A stretch of 64,000 nt of DNA from Comamonadaceae bacterium (GTDB lineage: Bacteria > Pseudomonadota > Gammaproteobacteria > Burkholderiales > Burkholderiaceae_C): NCBI GenBank assembly GCA_003599455.1, contig QZKF01000041.1, positions 1 to 64,000 on the forward strand, in the 5' to 3' direction. The notes below the pieces were generated by a model that was given only the letters and a program-made list of their open reading frames with translations, had not been told where the DNA came from and did not search any database. Positions 32,498 through 42,416 of this stretch are shown piece by piece; the first letter of the stretch is position 1; each line of letters starts with the position of its first letter. The translations under genes and the position numbers were made by a program.

Positions 32498-32950
32498 TCA
32501 GGGCTTGAGCTGGGCGCGGATCTCGCCGCCCTTGTGCGCGTTGGAGTGCACGTTCACGTACAGCGAACCCGACTTGAAGGCCGCCAGCTGCGCCGGCGTG
32601 AGCCTGGTGCCGGCGGGCACCGACCACTCGTTGTCGCCTGCCTTGGTGAGGGTGACGATCACCGGGCCGTTCTGCCCGGCCGGGCCGATGTGGATGTGCG
32701 CCATGGTCGCCACCACGCCGGTGGTCTTGACGTTGCCGGCCACCGCGCCGTCGGACGCCACGGCGATGAAGGACGTGCCGCTGGCCGAGGTGGTCACCGG
32801 CGGCACTTCCTGGGCGCCGGTCAGCGGCACGCCGCTGCCGGTGGCCTGGCTGAAGAGGCTGCTGACGTTGGCGCAGCCCGCCAGGGCGGCGATCGCGGTG
32901 CCGGCCAGCAGGGTGGTGAGGGTGCGGCGCTGGAAGAAGGAGGTGTTCAT
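32498..32950 (-). CDS. CHRD domain lipoprotein
   Basis: 150 residues from the ATG at 32950. The signal ends in a lipobox LAGC (Cys26), so the protein should be a lipoprotein. The CHRD domain follows: LTGAQEVPPVTTSASG, MAHIHIGPAGQNGPVIV and the end LYVNVHSNAHKGGEIRAQL. CHRD domains occur in chordin and in many bacterial secreted proteins; their role is unknown. It converges on the TgpA-like gene with 10 bases between. Confidence 0.9.
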   Translation of the reverse strand: MNTSFFQRRTLTTLLAGTAIAALAGCANVSSLFSQATGSGVPLTGAQEVPPVTTSASGTSFIAVASDGAVAGNVKTTGVVATMAHIHIGPAGQNGPVIVTLTKAGDNEWSVPAGTRLTPAQLAAFKSGSLYVNVHSNAHKGGEIRAQLKP

Positions 32951-33042
32951 GGGGTGGGGCCTTTCGTTGGAGGGGTGACCGCATGACATTGAGCCATGCG
33001 CGCGGTCCGGTCAAGGGTGTTGGTCCCGATAGGCGCCGCGCT

Positions 33043-34143
33043 TCATCGCACCATCGCCACGCCCTTGATCTGGGCGAACACCGGCAGGCCCGGCGCGATA
33101 CCCAGCCGGCGCGCCGAGAGCTGGCTGATGCGCGAGAGCAGGCGCACGGGCCTGGGGCCCTCACCGAGCAACAACCCCACCAGCACCTGGCCGGGCGTGT
33201 CGTCCACGATGTCGGCCACGGTGGCGGGCAGGATGTTGAGCACGCTGGTCTGCTGCGGCATCTGCAGCGACAGGCTCACGTCGCGCGCCTGGATGCGGAT
33301 GCGCACCGCGGTCTGCGGCGTCAGCAGGGGCGCGCTGGCTTGCGGCAGCAGCAGGCGACCGCCATCGAATTCGAGTTCATTCAGGGCATCGGCCGGCGAA
33401 TGGCCGACGGCGCGCGCGTCGATCAGCGAGGCCGCGGTGTCGCCGTGCGCCAGCGGCAGGTCGAGCCGCGTCATGAGCTCCATCACCGGGCCTTGCGCGC
33501 GCACGCGGCCGGCCTCCAGCAGCACCAGGTGGTCGCCCAGGCGGGCCAGTTCGTCGGGCGAGTGCGTGACGTAGACCACCGGCGTGTCCAGCCGCTCGTG
33601 CAACTGCTCGAGCCAGGGCAGGATCTCGGCCTTGCGCGCGGCGTCGAGCGAGGCCAGGGGTTCGTCCATCAGCAGCACGCGCGGGCTGGTGGCGAGCGCG
33701 CGCGCGATCGCCACGCGCTGGCGCTCACCGCCCGAGAGCTCGTGCGGCATGCGCTGCAGCAGGTGGGCGATGCCCAGCAATTCCAGGCCGTGGTCCCAGC
33801 CGTGGCGGCGCTCGGCCGCCGGCGTGCGCTGGTGGCCGAACATCAGGTTGCCCCGCACGCTCAGGTGCTCGAACAGGCTGGCTTCCTGGAACACGTAGCC
33901 CAGCGCGCGCCGGTGCACCGGCCGCATGAGGCGCTGCGCGCTGTCCTGCCACAGCGCGCCACCCACGCGCACCACGCCGCTGGCCTGCGGCTCCAGGCCG
34001 GCGAGCACGCGCAGGCAGCTCGTCTTGCCCGAGCCCGAGGGGCCGAACAGCACGCTCACGCCGCGCGCGGGCAGGCGCAGGTCCACGTCGAGCAGGAAGC
34101 CGGGGCGTTGCAGCCGCGCGGTGAGTTGCAGGTCTTCGCTCAT
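33043..34143 (-). CDS. modC: Molybdate ABC transporter ATP-binding protein ModC
   Basis: 366 residues. Walker A GPSGSGKT is at 34-41; the signature [16 protein letters not shown] and Walker [13 protein letters not shown] follow. The C-terminus is a Mop/TOBE domain ([20 protein letters not shown]), which binds molybdate in ModC and is absent from TupC above. Its start overlaps the modB stop by four bases. Confidence 0.95.
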   Translation of the reverse strand: MSEDLQLTARLQRPGFLLDVDLRLPARGVSVLFGPSGSGKTSCLRVLAGLEPQASGVVRVGGALWQDSAQRLMRPVHRRALGYVFQEASLFEHLSVRGNLMFGHQRTPAAERRHGWDHGLELLGIAHLLQRMPHELSGGERQRVAIARALATSPRVLLMDEPLASLDAARKAEILPWLEQLHERLDTPVVYVTHSPDELARLGDHLVLLEAGRVRAQGPVMELMTRLDLPLAHGDTAASLIDARAVGHSPADALNELEFDGGRLLLPQASAPLLTPQTAVRIRIQARDVSLSLQMPQQTSVLNILPATVADIVDDTPGQVLVGLLLGEGPRPVRLLSRISQLSARRLGIAPGLPVFAQIKGVAMVR

Positions 34144-34820
34144 GCCGCCCCCGCGCGCCGGCGCCGGTTGTAGAACTGCAGGGCGAGCAGCACCGCGAAC
34201 GAGAAACCCAGCATGACGGCCGCGAGGCGGTGCGCGTCGCCGTACTCGAGCGCTTCGACGTGGTCGTAGATCTGCACCGAGATCACGCGCGTCACGCCGG
34301 GGATGTTGCCACCCACCATGAGCACCACGCCGAACTCACCCACGGTGTGCGCGAAGCTCATGATGACGCCGGTGACCAGGCCGGGTCGGCACATCGGCAG
34401 CACCACATGAAAGAAGGTGTCGACCGGCGAGGCGCGCAGGCTGGCCGCGGCCTCGAGCGGGCGCGTGCCCAGCGCCTGCATGGCGTTGAGCACCGGCTGC
34501 ACCATGAAGGGCAGCGAGTAGAACACCGAGGCGATCACCAGGCCGGTGAAGCTGAAGCTGAGCACGCCCAGCCCGAGCGCCTGCGTGAACTGGCCCACCG
34601 GCCCGTTCGGGCCCATGAGCACCAGCAGGTAGAAGCCCAGCACCGACGGCGGCAGCACCAGGGGCATGGACACCAGCGCGGCCACTGGCCGGCTCCACAC
34701 CGAGGGGCTGCGCGCCAGCCACCACGCCAGCGGCACACCCACCACCAGCAGGACCAGCGTGGTGAGGGTGGCCACTTGCAGCGTGAGGGCTATGGCCTGC
34801 AGGTCGGAGGGCGTGAGCAT
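34140..34820 (-). CDS. modB: Molybdate ABC transporter permease ModB
   Basis: 226 residues, five to six hydrophobic segments. The coupling loop [14 protein letters not shown] followed by [11 protein letters not shown] is the EAA region, and [18 protein letters not shown] is the conserved ModB segment. It sits between modA and modC in a tightly packed operon. Confidence 0.95.
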   Translation of the reverse strand: MLTPSDLQAIALTLQVATLTTLVLLVVGVPLAWWLARSPSVWSRPVAALVSMPLVLPPSVLGFYLLVLMGPNGPVGQFTQALGLGVLSFSFTGLVIASVFYSLPFMVQPVLNAMQALGTRPLEAAASLRASPVDTFFHVVLPMCRPGLVTGVIMSFAHTVGEFGVVLMVGGNIPGVTRVISVQIYDHVEALEYGDAHRLAAVMLGFSFAVLLALQFYNRRRRAGAA

Positions 34821-34826
34821 CGGGCG

Positions 34827-35582
34827 TCAGATGTCGTAGCCGTAGGAGCGGATCAAGGTCTTGATGTTCGGACTCCTGAGCAACTGCATGAGCGCCTTGG
34901 CGGCTTCGTTGTTCGCCGCGCGCCTGAGCAGCACGGCGTCCTGCCGGATCGGCGCGTAGAGGTTCTGTGGCACGACCCACATCGAACCGCTTTTGAGCCG
35001 GCCGCCTTCGAGCACCTGCGACATCGCCACGAAGGCGATCTCGGCGTTGCCGGTGAAGGCGAAGTTGTAGGTCTGGCCGATGCTCTCGCCCTGCACCAGC
35101 TTCGGTGTGAGCGCGGCCGTGAGTCCGAGCTTGTCCATCACGTCCACCGCGGCCGCACCGTAGGGCGCGGTCTTCGGGTTGGCGATGGCCAGCTTGCGGA
35201 AGCCCCCGGTCTTGAGCACCGCGCCCCGGGCATCGACCCGGGCCGGGTCGGCCGACCAGAGCACCAGCTTGCCGGTGGCATAGGTGAAACGGCTGCCCGG
35301 CTGCGCCAGGCCGTCGGCCTCCAGCTGCTCCGGCGCGCGGGTGTCGGCGGCGAGCAGCACGTCGAAGGGCGCGCCGTTTCTGATCTGCGCGTACAGCCGG
35401 CCGGTGGCCCCGACCGTGACCTGCAGCGTATGGCCAGTGGTCTTTTCCAGCACCGCGGCAATGGCCTTGATCGGCTCGGCAAAGTTGGCGGCCACGGCCA
35501 CCTGGGTCTCGGCGGCGTGCAGCGCGCCGCCGACCAGGGCCAGGGCCAGCACGGGCCAGCGCAGAAGGGAACGTGCGAACAT
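34827..35582 (-). CDS. modA: Molybdate-binding periplasmic protein ModA
   Basis: 251 residues from the ATG at 35582, with AAGGAG ahead of it. A signal peptide ends near GGALHAA. Mature features are VAVAANFAEPIKAIAA, GATGRLYAQI, PFDVLLAADT and the C-terminal IRQDAVLLRRAANNEAA, typical of the AvModA-like ModA group. It delivers molybdate to ModBC. The promoter carries a Mo-box, so repression by ModE-molybdate is expected. Confidence 0.95.
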   Translation of the reverse strand: MFARSLLRWPVLALALVGGALHAAETQVAVAANFAEPIKAIAAVLEKTTGHTLQVTVGATGRLYAQIRNGAPFDVLLAADTRAPEQLEADGLAQPGSRFTYATGKLVLWSADPARVDARGAVLKTGGFRKLAIANPKTAPYGAAAVDVMDKLGLTAALTPKLVQGESIGQTYNFAFTGNAEIAFVAMSQVLEGGRLKSGSMWVVPQNLYAPIRQDAVLLRRAANNEAAKALMQLLRSPNIKTLIRSYGYDI

Positions 35583-35606
35583 CGGGCGCTCCTTGTGTTG
35601 AAATAT

Positions 35607-35629
35607 CGCTATTCCGATATGGAATAGCG
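35607..35629. promoter_or_regulatory. Mo-box (ModE operator) between modA and modE
   Basis: A perfect 9-base inverted repeat, CGCTATTCC then GATAT then GGAATAGCG. It fits the ATCGCTAT...ATAGCG pattern of ModE operators in other Proteobacteria (the preceding bases are AT). It is 25 bases from the modA ATG and 31 bases from the modE ATG. On the modE side it overlaps a possible -35 TTCCGA with -10 TATAGA at 35635-35640, so ModE may also control itself. Confidence 0.75.
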
Positions 35630-35659
35630 CCAAGTATAGATCGACCCTCGACCCCAGCC

Positions 35660-36451
35660 ATGGCTTCCAGAAAGTCCCCTGCCCGCAAGGCCTTGAACCA
35701 TCTGCCGCAGGCGCTGACCGACAGCAGCGCCGACAAGCGCCTGGACGTGCTGCGCCAGGTCGCCGCGGGCTGCTCCATTTCACAGGCCGCGCGCGAGGTC
35801 GGCATCAGCTACAAGGCGGCCTGGCAGGCGATCGACACGCTGAGCAACCTGAGCGGCCAGCCGCTGGTGGCGCGCACCGTGGGGGGTGTGGGTGGCGGCG
35901 GGGCGTGCATCACGCCGCAAGGGCTGCAACTGCTCGCCATGGCCGACGAACTGGCGCGCGCGCGGCAGCAGGTGCTGGCGCGCTTCACAGGTGGTGGTGC
36001 CCTGGCGGCCGGTCTGAACCTGCGCACCAGCATGCGCAACCAGCTGCCCTGCACGGTGCAACGCTGCGAGGCCGTGGCCGACAACGACCCCACGGTGTGG
36101 GTGCATGTGCAGACGGCCGGCGGTGCCGCGCTGGTGGCCTTCGTGACGCGTGAGAGCGCCGACCTGCTGGCGCTGGTGCCGGGCCGGGCCGTGTTGCTGC
36201 TGTGCAAGGCGACTGCGGTGGGCGTGGCGGCCGGCGCTGCACCGCGCCAGGCGCCCGAGCCGGGTCACTGCCGCCTGACGGGACATGTCGAGCGCATCAC
36301 ACCCGGCGGCACGCGCGACGAGGTGGTGCTGGCCCTCAAAGGGGGTGGACACTGGGTGGGCTTTGCGCCGCACCCCTTGGCGCTGAAAACCGGGGCACGG
36401 GCCACGGCCTTCATGGGCGCTGCGTCGCTGGTGGTGGCCTTGCCGGACTGA
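35660..36451 (+). CDS. modE: Molybdate-responsive regulator ModE
   Basis: 263 residues from ATG at 35660. The N-terminal winged helix (AAGCSISQAAREVGISYKAA) is followed by two Mop/TOBE repeats, seen as LNLRTSMRNQLPCTVQRCEA and later CRLTGHVERITPGGTRDEV. The glycine-rich stretch GGVGGGGACITPQG ends the wing. It represses modABC when molybdate is bound. Divergent from modA across the Mo-box and convergent with the AcoR-like gene. Confidence 0.95.
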   Translation: MASRKSPARKALNHLPQALTDSSADKRLDVLRQVAAGCSISQAAREVGISYKAAWQAIDTLSNLSGQPLVARTVGGVGGGGACITPQGLQLLAMADELARARQQVLARFTGGGALAAGLNLRTSMRNQLPCTVQRCEAVADNDPTVWVHVQTAGGAALVAFVTRESADLLALVPGRAVLLLCKATAVGVAAGAAPRQAPEPGHCRLTGHVERITPGGTRDEVVLALKGGGHWVGFAPHPLALKTGARATAFMGAASLVVALPD

Positions 36452-36463
36452 GGTGGCGCCCGT

Positions 36464-37624
36464 TCAGCCGCGCGACGAACGCGGCGCGCCGAGCTTGCGG
36501 TACACCGTGGCGCGGCTGATGCCGAGCGCGCGCGCCGCTTCCTTGACGTTGCCGCGCGCTTCTTCCACCGCCTTGCGGATCAGCGCGGTCTCCACGTCCT
36601 TGAGCGGCACGCCGTGGCCGGCGCCGTGCACCGGGGTGCGCTCGCCGCCCTGGTTGAGCTGGGCCAGCACGCTCAGGCGCAGGCCCGACCACAGTGGCAC
36701 CTCGACCGGGCCGCGCTGCGCGCGCGCGGCGTCGAACAGGGTTTCCACCGGCACCGCGAACAGCTCGCTGCAGTGGCCGGGCGACAGGCCGGGCACGACA
36801 CCCAGCATCTCGGCGGCGGGGCGGTTGAGCGCGGTCACGTTGCCGTCGGCGTCGACACAGACCAGGCCGTCGCTGTCGTCGCCGTGCACGCGGCCGGGCC
36901 AGTTCAGGCACAGCAGCAGGCGGTGCGGCCGGGCCATGGCCAGCGCGTTCTCGATGCTGCGCGCCGACTGCGTGACCAGGTGCTTGAGCGCCGGTTGTTC
37001 GATCACGTTCACGCCGGTGAGGTCGAGCATGCCCACGCACTGGCCGTCGGGCCCCCAGATCGGCGCGCCGGCGCAGCTGTAGACGCTGGTGTCGTCGTAG
37101 AAATGCTCGCCGCGGTGCAGCCAGACCGGCTGCAGCTCGGCGAGCGTGGTGCCGATGGCGGTGGTGCCGACCGCGCGCTCGGACAGGTCCACGCCCACGC
37201 GCGCGATGCTGGAGGCCTGCGGGTTGTGGCGGTCCACCGGGCCGTTGACGTCGATCACCAGGCCGCGCGCGTCGGTGAGGATGGCGAAGTAGCGGGTGTG
37301 CGCCATGGCGCGCGAGAGCGACTGGATCACCGGCGCGGCGGCGCGCAGCAGCGGCTGGTTGGCCTCGATTGCGTGGCGCATGGTGCTGGTCGCCACGGCG
37401 TCGAACGCGATGTGGTGGCGCGGCTCGAAGCCGAGTTCGAGGCAGCGGCGCCACGAGCGTTCGACCCAGGGCGCCAGCAGAGGTGGGGTCTGGGGCGCAC
37501 GGGTGTCGAGCACCGCCTTGCGCGCCTGTTCGATCAGGGCCAGCCGTTGCTGGTGGGACACCGGCGGGGGCGTGGAGGGCAGCGGGTGAGGGGTCACGGT
37601 CAGCAGAAAAATGGGCTGGGCCAA
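36464..37624 (-). CDS. AcoR/DhaR-like regulator without AAA+ domain (GAF-PAS-Fis)
   Basis: 386 residues. The N-terminal part has a GAF sensor of the AcoR type (WRRCLELGFEPRHHI, RAVGTTAIGTTLAELQPVW, IWGPDGQCVGMLDLTG). A PAS-like segment follows (DGLVCVDADGNVTALNRPAA) and a C-terminal Fis-type HTH_8 (ALIRKAVEEARGNVKEAARA). The sigma-54-contacting AAA+ domain with GAFTGA is missing, so it cannot itself drive open-complex formation at sigma-54 promoters. It lies downstream of the Mo-hydroxylase operon, same strand, 96 bases away. The precise start is uncertain. Confidence 0.85.
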   Translation of the reverse strand: MAQPIFLLTVTPHPLPSTPPPVSHQQRLALIEQARKAVLDTRAPQTPPLLAPWVERSWRRCLELGFEPRHHIAFDAVATSTMRHAIEANQPLLRAAAPVIQSLSRAMAHTRYFAILTDARGLVIDVNGPVDRHNPQASSIARVGVDLSERAVGTTAIGTTLAELQPVWLHRGEHFYDDTSVYSCAGAPIWGPDGQCVGMLDLTGVNVIEQPALKHLVTQSARSIENALAMARPHRLLLCLNWPGRVHGDDSDGLVCVDADGNVTALNRPAAEMLGVVPGLSPGHCSELFAVPVETLFDAARAQRGPVEVPLWSGLRLSVLAQLNQGGERTPVHGAGHGVPLKDVETALIRKAVEEARGNVKEAARALGISRATVYRKLGAPRSSRG

Positions 37625-37720
37625 GGGCCGGGCTGGTGAATCTGTGGTGCGCGTTCGTGCCGGTGAACGTGTGTCATTAGAGCAGCGTTTGCCGGCCTGC
37701 GCATGCCGGTCGGGATAGTG

Positions 37721-38359
37721 TTAACCCGGCCAGCGCCAGGTCCAGCGGGTTTCCCGCGCCAGCGCGTTGAGGTCGTCCGGCGTGTCGAGGTCGCGCGTGT
37801 AGTGGGGGTTGTCCACCGCCCACAGGCTCACCGCCTCGGGGTGCGCGGCGCGCCACTGGCGCAGGCTGGGGTGCTCGGGCGCGATCAGGTCGGCGCGCAC
37901 CCGGGCGTCGAAGATCACCGGGTGCCCGGGCTGCCCGTGCACCATCGGCACCTGCACCCGGATGCCGGGCCCGCGCGCCTCGAAAGCCCGCCGGGCGGCT
38001 TCGATGTCGTTGCCGTCGATCAGCGGCTGGTCGGCCAGCAGCACCACGGTCTGGTCGACGTTGCGCGCCAGCGCGCGCAGGCCGGCGCGCAGCGACGAAG
38101 CGGTGTCGTCTTCCGGGCGCGGGTTGATCACGCACAGCGGCGCCAGCTCGTCGGGCAGCTGCGCCAGGTGTGCCTGGATGTCGGCGGCGTGGTGGCCCAG
38201 CACCAGCACCAGGTCGTGCCGCGCCGCGCCGCGCAGCGGCTGCAGCTGGCGCAGCAGGCGCTCCAGCAGGCTGCTGCCGTTGAGCTCGAGCAGGCATTTC
38301 GCGACGCCACCCATGCGCCGGCCGGCGCCCGCCGCGAGGATGACGAAGCCGGTTTTCAC
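37721..38359 (-). CDS. MobA/MocA-like nucleotidyltransferase (Mo-cofactor cytidylyltransferase type)
   Basis: 212 residues from a GTG overlapping the xdhC stop (GTGA). It begins VILAAGAGRRMGGVAKCLLE, the nucleotide-binding loop of the MobA/MocA family, with later LLADQPLIDG and VHGQPGHPVIF. MocA makes molybdopterin cytosine dinucleotide, the cofactor form used by CODH-type hydroxylases, which fits this operon. The frame is open far upstream only as an antisense-like extension through xdhC. Confidence 0.85.
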   Translation of the reverse strand: MKTGFVILAAGAGRRMGGVAKCLLELNGSSLLERLLRQLQPLRGAARHDLVLVLGHHAADIQAHLAQLPDELAPLCVINPRPEDDTASSLRAGLRALARNVDQTVVLLADQPLIDGNDIEAARRAFEARGPGIRVQVPMVHGQPGHPVIFDARVRADLIAPEHPSLRQWRAAHPEAVSLWAVDNPHYTRDLDTPDDLNALARETRWTWRWPG

Positions 38360-39432
38360 GGTGCCACGAAACAGGTGGGGGCGGAGGCCGATGCGGCCGA
38401 GAGCGTGTTCTTCGCGCTGGCCACGTCCATGTCGCGCGGCAGCGGCACGCCGTTCTTCACCGCCAGCACCTCGGCCATGATGCTGACCGCGATCTCGGGC
38501 GGCGTCTTGCTGCCGATGTAGATGCCGATCGGCCCGCGCAGCCGCGCCAGGCTCTCGGCGGTCTGGTCGAAGTGCTCGATCATGCGGGCGTGCCGCGCCT
38601 CGTTGTTGCGCCGCGAGCCGATCGCGCCGACATAGAAGGCCTCGGTCTCCAGCGCCTCGAGCAGGGCGAGGTCGTCGAGCTTGGGGTCGTGCGTGAGCGC
38701 GATCACGCAGCTGCGGCGGTCGACCTTGAAGTCGCGCACCACGTCGTCGGGCATGTCGGTCAGCAGGGTGACGCCGGGCACCGACCAGGCGGTGCGGTAT
38801 TCCTCGCGCGGGTCGCACACGGTGACGGCGAAGCCGCTGAACAGCGCCATGGTCGCGAGGTACTCGGTGAGCTGGCCGGCGCCGATCAGCAGCATGCGGT
38901 ACTCGGGCCCGAAGGTGTTGCTGAGCCACAGCCCGTCGTCGGCCAGCGAGGCCGGCGCGGTGGCCGCGCGCAGGGCCACGCGGCCGCTGGCCAGCTCGGT
39001 GCGGCGCTCCATCATCTGCCCGCCCGCCAGGGCCTGCACCAGCTCGGCCAGCGAGCCCGCGTCGGGGTTGAATTCGAGCACCAGTTCCAGTGTGCCGCCA
39101 CAGGGCAGGCCGAAGCGGTGCGCCTCGTCGGCGCTCACGCCGTACTTCACGCGCTCGGGTGGGCCGTCGGGGATCTCGTGCGTGATGCCGGCGGGCACGG
39201 TGCTGCCCTGCACCGCGCCGTGCGCGCGGCTGTAGCGGTAGATCAGGTCGTCCTCGATGCAGCCGCCCGAGACCGAGCCGACCACCGCGCCGTTCTCGCA
39301 CAGCGCCATGATGGAGCCGACCGGGCGCGGCGACGAGCCCCAGGTGCGCACCACGGTGGCGATGAGGGCGCGCCGGCCTTCGTTGCGCCAGCCGAGCAGG
39401 GTGCGCAGGACGGTGACGTCGAGGTTTTCCAA
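38356..39432 (-). CDS. xdhC: XdhC/CoxF family maturation protein
   Basis: 358 residues. N-terminal XdhC_CoxI motif: TWGSSPRPVGSIMALCENG and GSVSGGCIEDDLI. C-terminal Rossmann-like XdhC_C domain: LLIGAGQLTEYLATMALF and GAIGSRRNNEARHARM. XdhC proteins bind the Mo-cofactor, promote its sulfuration and insert it into hydroxylases. It lies 12 bases after coxG and is translationally coupled to the MocA-like gene. Confidence 0.93.
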   Translation of the reverse strand: MENLDVTVLRTLLGWRNEGRRALIATVVRTWGSSPRPVGSIMALCENGAVVGSVSGGCIEDDLIYRYSRAHGAVQGSTVPAGITHEIPDGPPERVKYGVSADEAHRFGLPCGGTLELVLEFNPDAGSLAELVQALAGGQMMERRTELASGRVALRAATAPASLADDGLWLSNTFGPEYRMLLIGAGQLTEYLATMALFSGFAVTVCDPREEYRTAWSVPGVTLLTDMPDDVVRDFKVDRRSCVIALTHDPKLDDLALLEALETEAFYVGAIGSRRNNEARHARMIEHFDQTAESLARLRGPIGIYIGSKTPPEIAVSIMAEVLAVKNGVPLPRDMDVASAKNTLSAASASAPTCFVAP

Positions 39433-39444
39433 ATCCGATCTCCT

Positions 39445-40017
39445 TCAGTTCCGGGTGGCCATGTAGATCAGCGCGGCCACCACGGCGGCGATGGCGCCCC
39501 AGGCCCAGGTCGGCATGCCGGCGCCCGGCCGCGGCATGGGCTGGAGGTCCGGTGCCACCGGCACGGCGCCGGGGTAGCGGCGTTGCAGTTCTTCGTCGAA
39601 GCGGCGGAAGAAGTCTTCCGCCAGCGACTTGGCCGCGCCGTCGATCAGGCGCTGGCCGAGTTGTGCAATCTTGCCACCGACGGTGGAGTGCACGGTGTAA
39701 CTGAGTTCGCAGCCCGTGCCCGAGGGCGTGAGCTGCACGCTGGACTCGCCCTTGCCGAAGCCGGCCACACCGCCCTGCGCGTCGAAGCCGAGTTTGTACG
39801 ACTGCGGCGGCACGATGTCGGAGAGCACCACGCGCCCGTTGAAGCGCGCGGCCACCGGACCGATCTTGATCGCGGTGCCCACGCTGTAGGTGTTGGCCTC
39901 GGTGAGCTCGAACTTGTCGCAGCCCGGGATGCAGGTCTTGAGGACCTCCGGGTCGTTGAGGGCTTCCCAGGCCTGTTGTTGGGTGACGGCGAGCGGCCGG
40001 CTGCCTTGCATGTCCAC
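39445..40017 (-). CDS. coxG: CoxG-like SRPBCC protein
   Basis: 190 residues. The START/SRPBCC fold is seen in MDMQGSRPLAVTQQQAWEAL, LKTCIPGCDKFEL and the C-terminal membrane helix near residues 169-188. CoxG anchors CO dehydrogenase to the membrane in Oligotropha; here the same may hold for the form II enzyme. It lies between the VWA gene (46 bases upstream) and xdhC. Confidence 0.9.
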   Translation of the reverse strand: MDMQGSRPLAVTQQQAWEALNDPEVLKTCIPGCDKFELTEANTYSVGTAIKIGPVAARFNGRVVLSDIVPPQSYKLGFDAQGGVAGFGKGESSVQLTPSGTGCELSYTVHSTVGGKIAQLGQRLIDGAAKSLAEDFFRRFDEELQRRYPGAVPVAPDLQPMPRPGAGMPTWAWGAIAAVVAALIYMATRN

Positions 40018-40063
40018 GTTGGAATCTCCTGAAGGGTTGAAATGATGAATGAAAACCGGGGGG

Positions 40064-41239
40064 TCAGCCGCGCCGCATCAGCTCGGCCATGGATCGCGCG
40101 AGGTCTTCCAGGCGGCTGAGGTTGTGCACGGCGAGCATGCCGTGGGCGTGGCGGTGCAGCACGCTGGCGCCGCTGGCCAGCGGCGCGTAGCCGTCGAAGC
40201 GCAGCAGGGGGTTGAGCCAGAGCAGTTGCCGGGTGTGCCGGCCCAGCCACTGCAGTTCCTGTTCAAGCACCTCGGGGGCGCCGGTGTCCAGGCCGTCGGT
40301 GATGAGCAGCACCACGGTGCGCCGGCCCACCAGGCTGCGCCGGTGGTCGGTGCGCAGGCGCGCCAGCGAGGCGCCCAGGCGGGTGCCGCCGGCGAAGTCG
40401 TCGATGGCGTCGTTGGCCATGGCCAGCATCTGGTCGGTGTCGCTGTGGCGGAAGGCCGCGCGCAGGTCGGTCAGGTCGGTGCCGAAGGCGAACGCGGCGC
40501 GTGGCGTGCCGCGCGTGGCCTGGTGCAGGAAGGCCAGCAGCAGGCGGGCGTAGCGCTCCATCGAGCCCGAGATGTCGACCAGGATCAGCAGCGGCAGCGG
40601 TTGGGGGCGGCGGGCGAGCCGGGGGATCTCGAGCAACTCGCCGTCGTGCCGGCGCGCCTGCTGCAGCGCACGCGGCCAGTTCGGGCGGTGGCCGCGCGTG
40701 CCGGCGCGTTCGCGGCGCGAGCGCACCGGCGGCAGCGGCAGGGGAATCTCGCGCACCAGCTGCTCGACCAGGCGGAACTCGCTGGCCGACAGGCCCGCGA
40801 AGTCGGCGTGGCGCAGGCGCTGCTGGTCGCTCGCGGTCATGGCGGCGTCGAACTTCAGTTCGGTCTCGCCCTGGTTCGGCGTGCGCGCCTTGAGGCCGGC
40901 CACGCTCAGGGCCTCCTGCACGCGCGCCTTGCGCCGCACCGGGTGGGCTTTGGCGGCCTTGGGCAGCATCTGCGCGAGCAGCTGCTGCGCGAGCTCGGGG
41001 TTGCGAAAGAAGGCGTCGAACATCTCGCCGAACACGGCGATGTCCTGCTGCCGGCACACCAGCACGGCCTCGAGCGCGGCGCGCAGGTCGTCCTTGCGCT
41101 CCACGCCCACGATTTCCGCGGCGGTGATCGCGCTGGCGATGCGCGTGCTGTCCACCGGCACGCCGGCGCGGCGCAATGCGCGGCCGAAGGCGGTGATGTG
41201 GTCGGGCAGCTTCCCGCTTCTGGCGTCGCCGAGGATCAT
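40064..41239 (-). CDS. coxE: CoxE-like VWA domain protein
   Basis: 391 residues from the ATG at 41239. The C-terminal half is a VWA domain of the CoxE group with the metal site DISGSM (in LLILVDISGSMERYA) and later GTRLGASLARL and LITDGLDTG. CoxE works with the CoxD ATPase to build the CuSMoO2-type centre in true CODH; in form II clusters its role is presumed to be maturation too. A longer frame upstream lies in the repeat-like spacer and is not convincing. Confidence 0.9.
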   Translation of the reverse strand: MILGDARSGKLPDHITAFGRALRRAGVPVDSTRIASAITAAEIVGVERKDDLRAALEAVLVCRQQDIAVFGEMFDAFFRNPELAQQLLAQMLPKAAKAHPVRRKARVQEALSVAGLKARTPNQGETELKFDAAMTASDQQRLRHADFAGLSASEFRLVEQLVREIPLPLPPVRSRRERAGTRGHRPNWPRALQQARRHDGELLEIPRLARRPQPLPLLILVDISGSMERYARLLLAFLHQATRGTPRAAFAFGTDLTDLRAAFRHSDTDQMLAMANDAIDDFAGGTRLGASLARLRTDHRRSLVGRRTVVLLITDGLDTGAPEVLEQELQWLGRHTRQLLWLNPLLRFDGYAPLASGASVLHRHAHGMLAVHNLSRLEDLARSMAELMRRG

Positions 41240-41513
41240 GTCTTTTCTACGGGCCTTTTTGTGCCTGCACCTCGCGCTGACGGCTGGCGTGGTCCGCGTT
41301 CTCCGGCGGCGCGCCTGGGTGCTGCTGGGGTCGATGGGGTGGGTGCCCGGGCGCAGGCGCCATTCGCGGTGGCCACAGAGCAAGCGCGCCAATGCCGGTG
41401 TTGACGAAGCGGTGCATGAGCGCCCGGGCCTCCGCCCGCGACCGTGCGCCGGAGAACGGGCACCCACCCCATCGGCCCGGAGGCAATGCAAGCGAGCAAG
41501 ACACCCATCACAC
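41240..41513. repeat. Intergenic inverted-repeat element between coxD and coxE
   Basis: A 274-base gap interrupts the otherwise tightly packed operon. An 18-base perfect inverted repeat bounds its core: CGATGGGGTGGGTGCCCG at 41332-41349 and its exact complement at 41457-41474, enclosing 107 bases. Outside the left arm, GTTCTCCGGCGGCGC (41298-41312) partly matches the complement of the right arm's neighbour (GCGCCGGAGAAC). The core is open in several frames, but none has a good ribosome site. It looks like a non-coding mobile or dispersed repeat unit. Confidence 0.5.
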
Positions 41514-42412
<899 letters not shown>

Positions 42413-42416
<4 letters not shown>

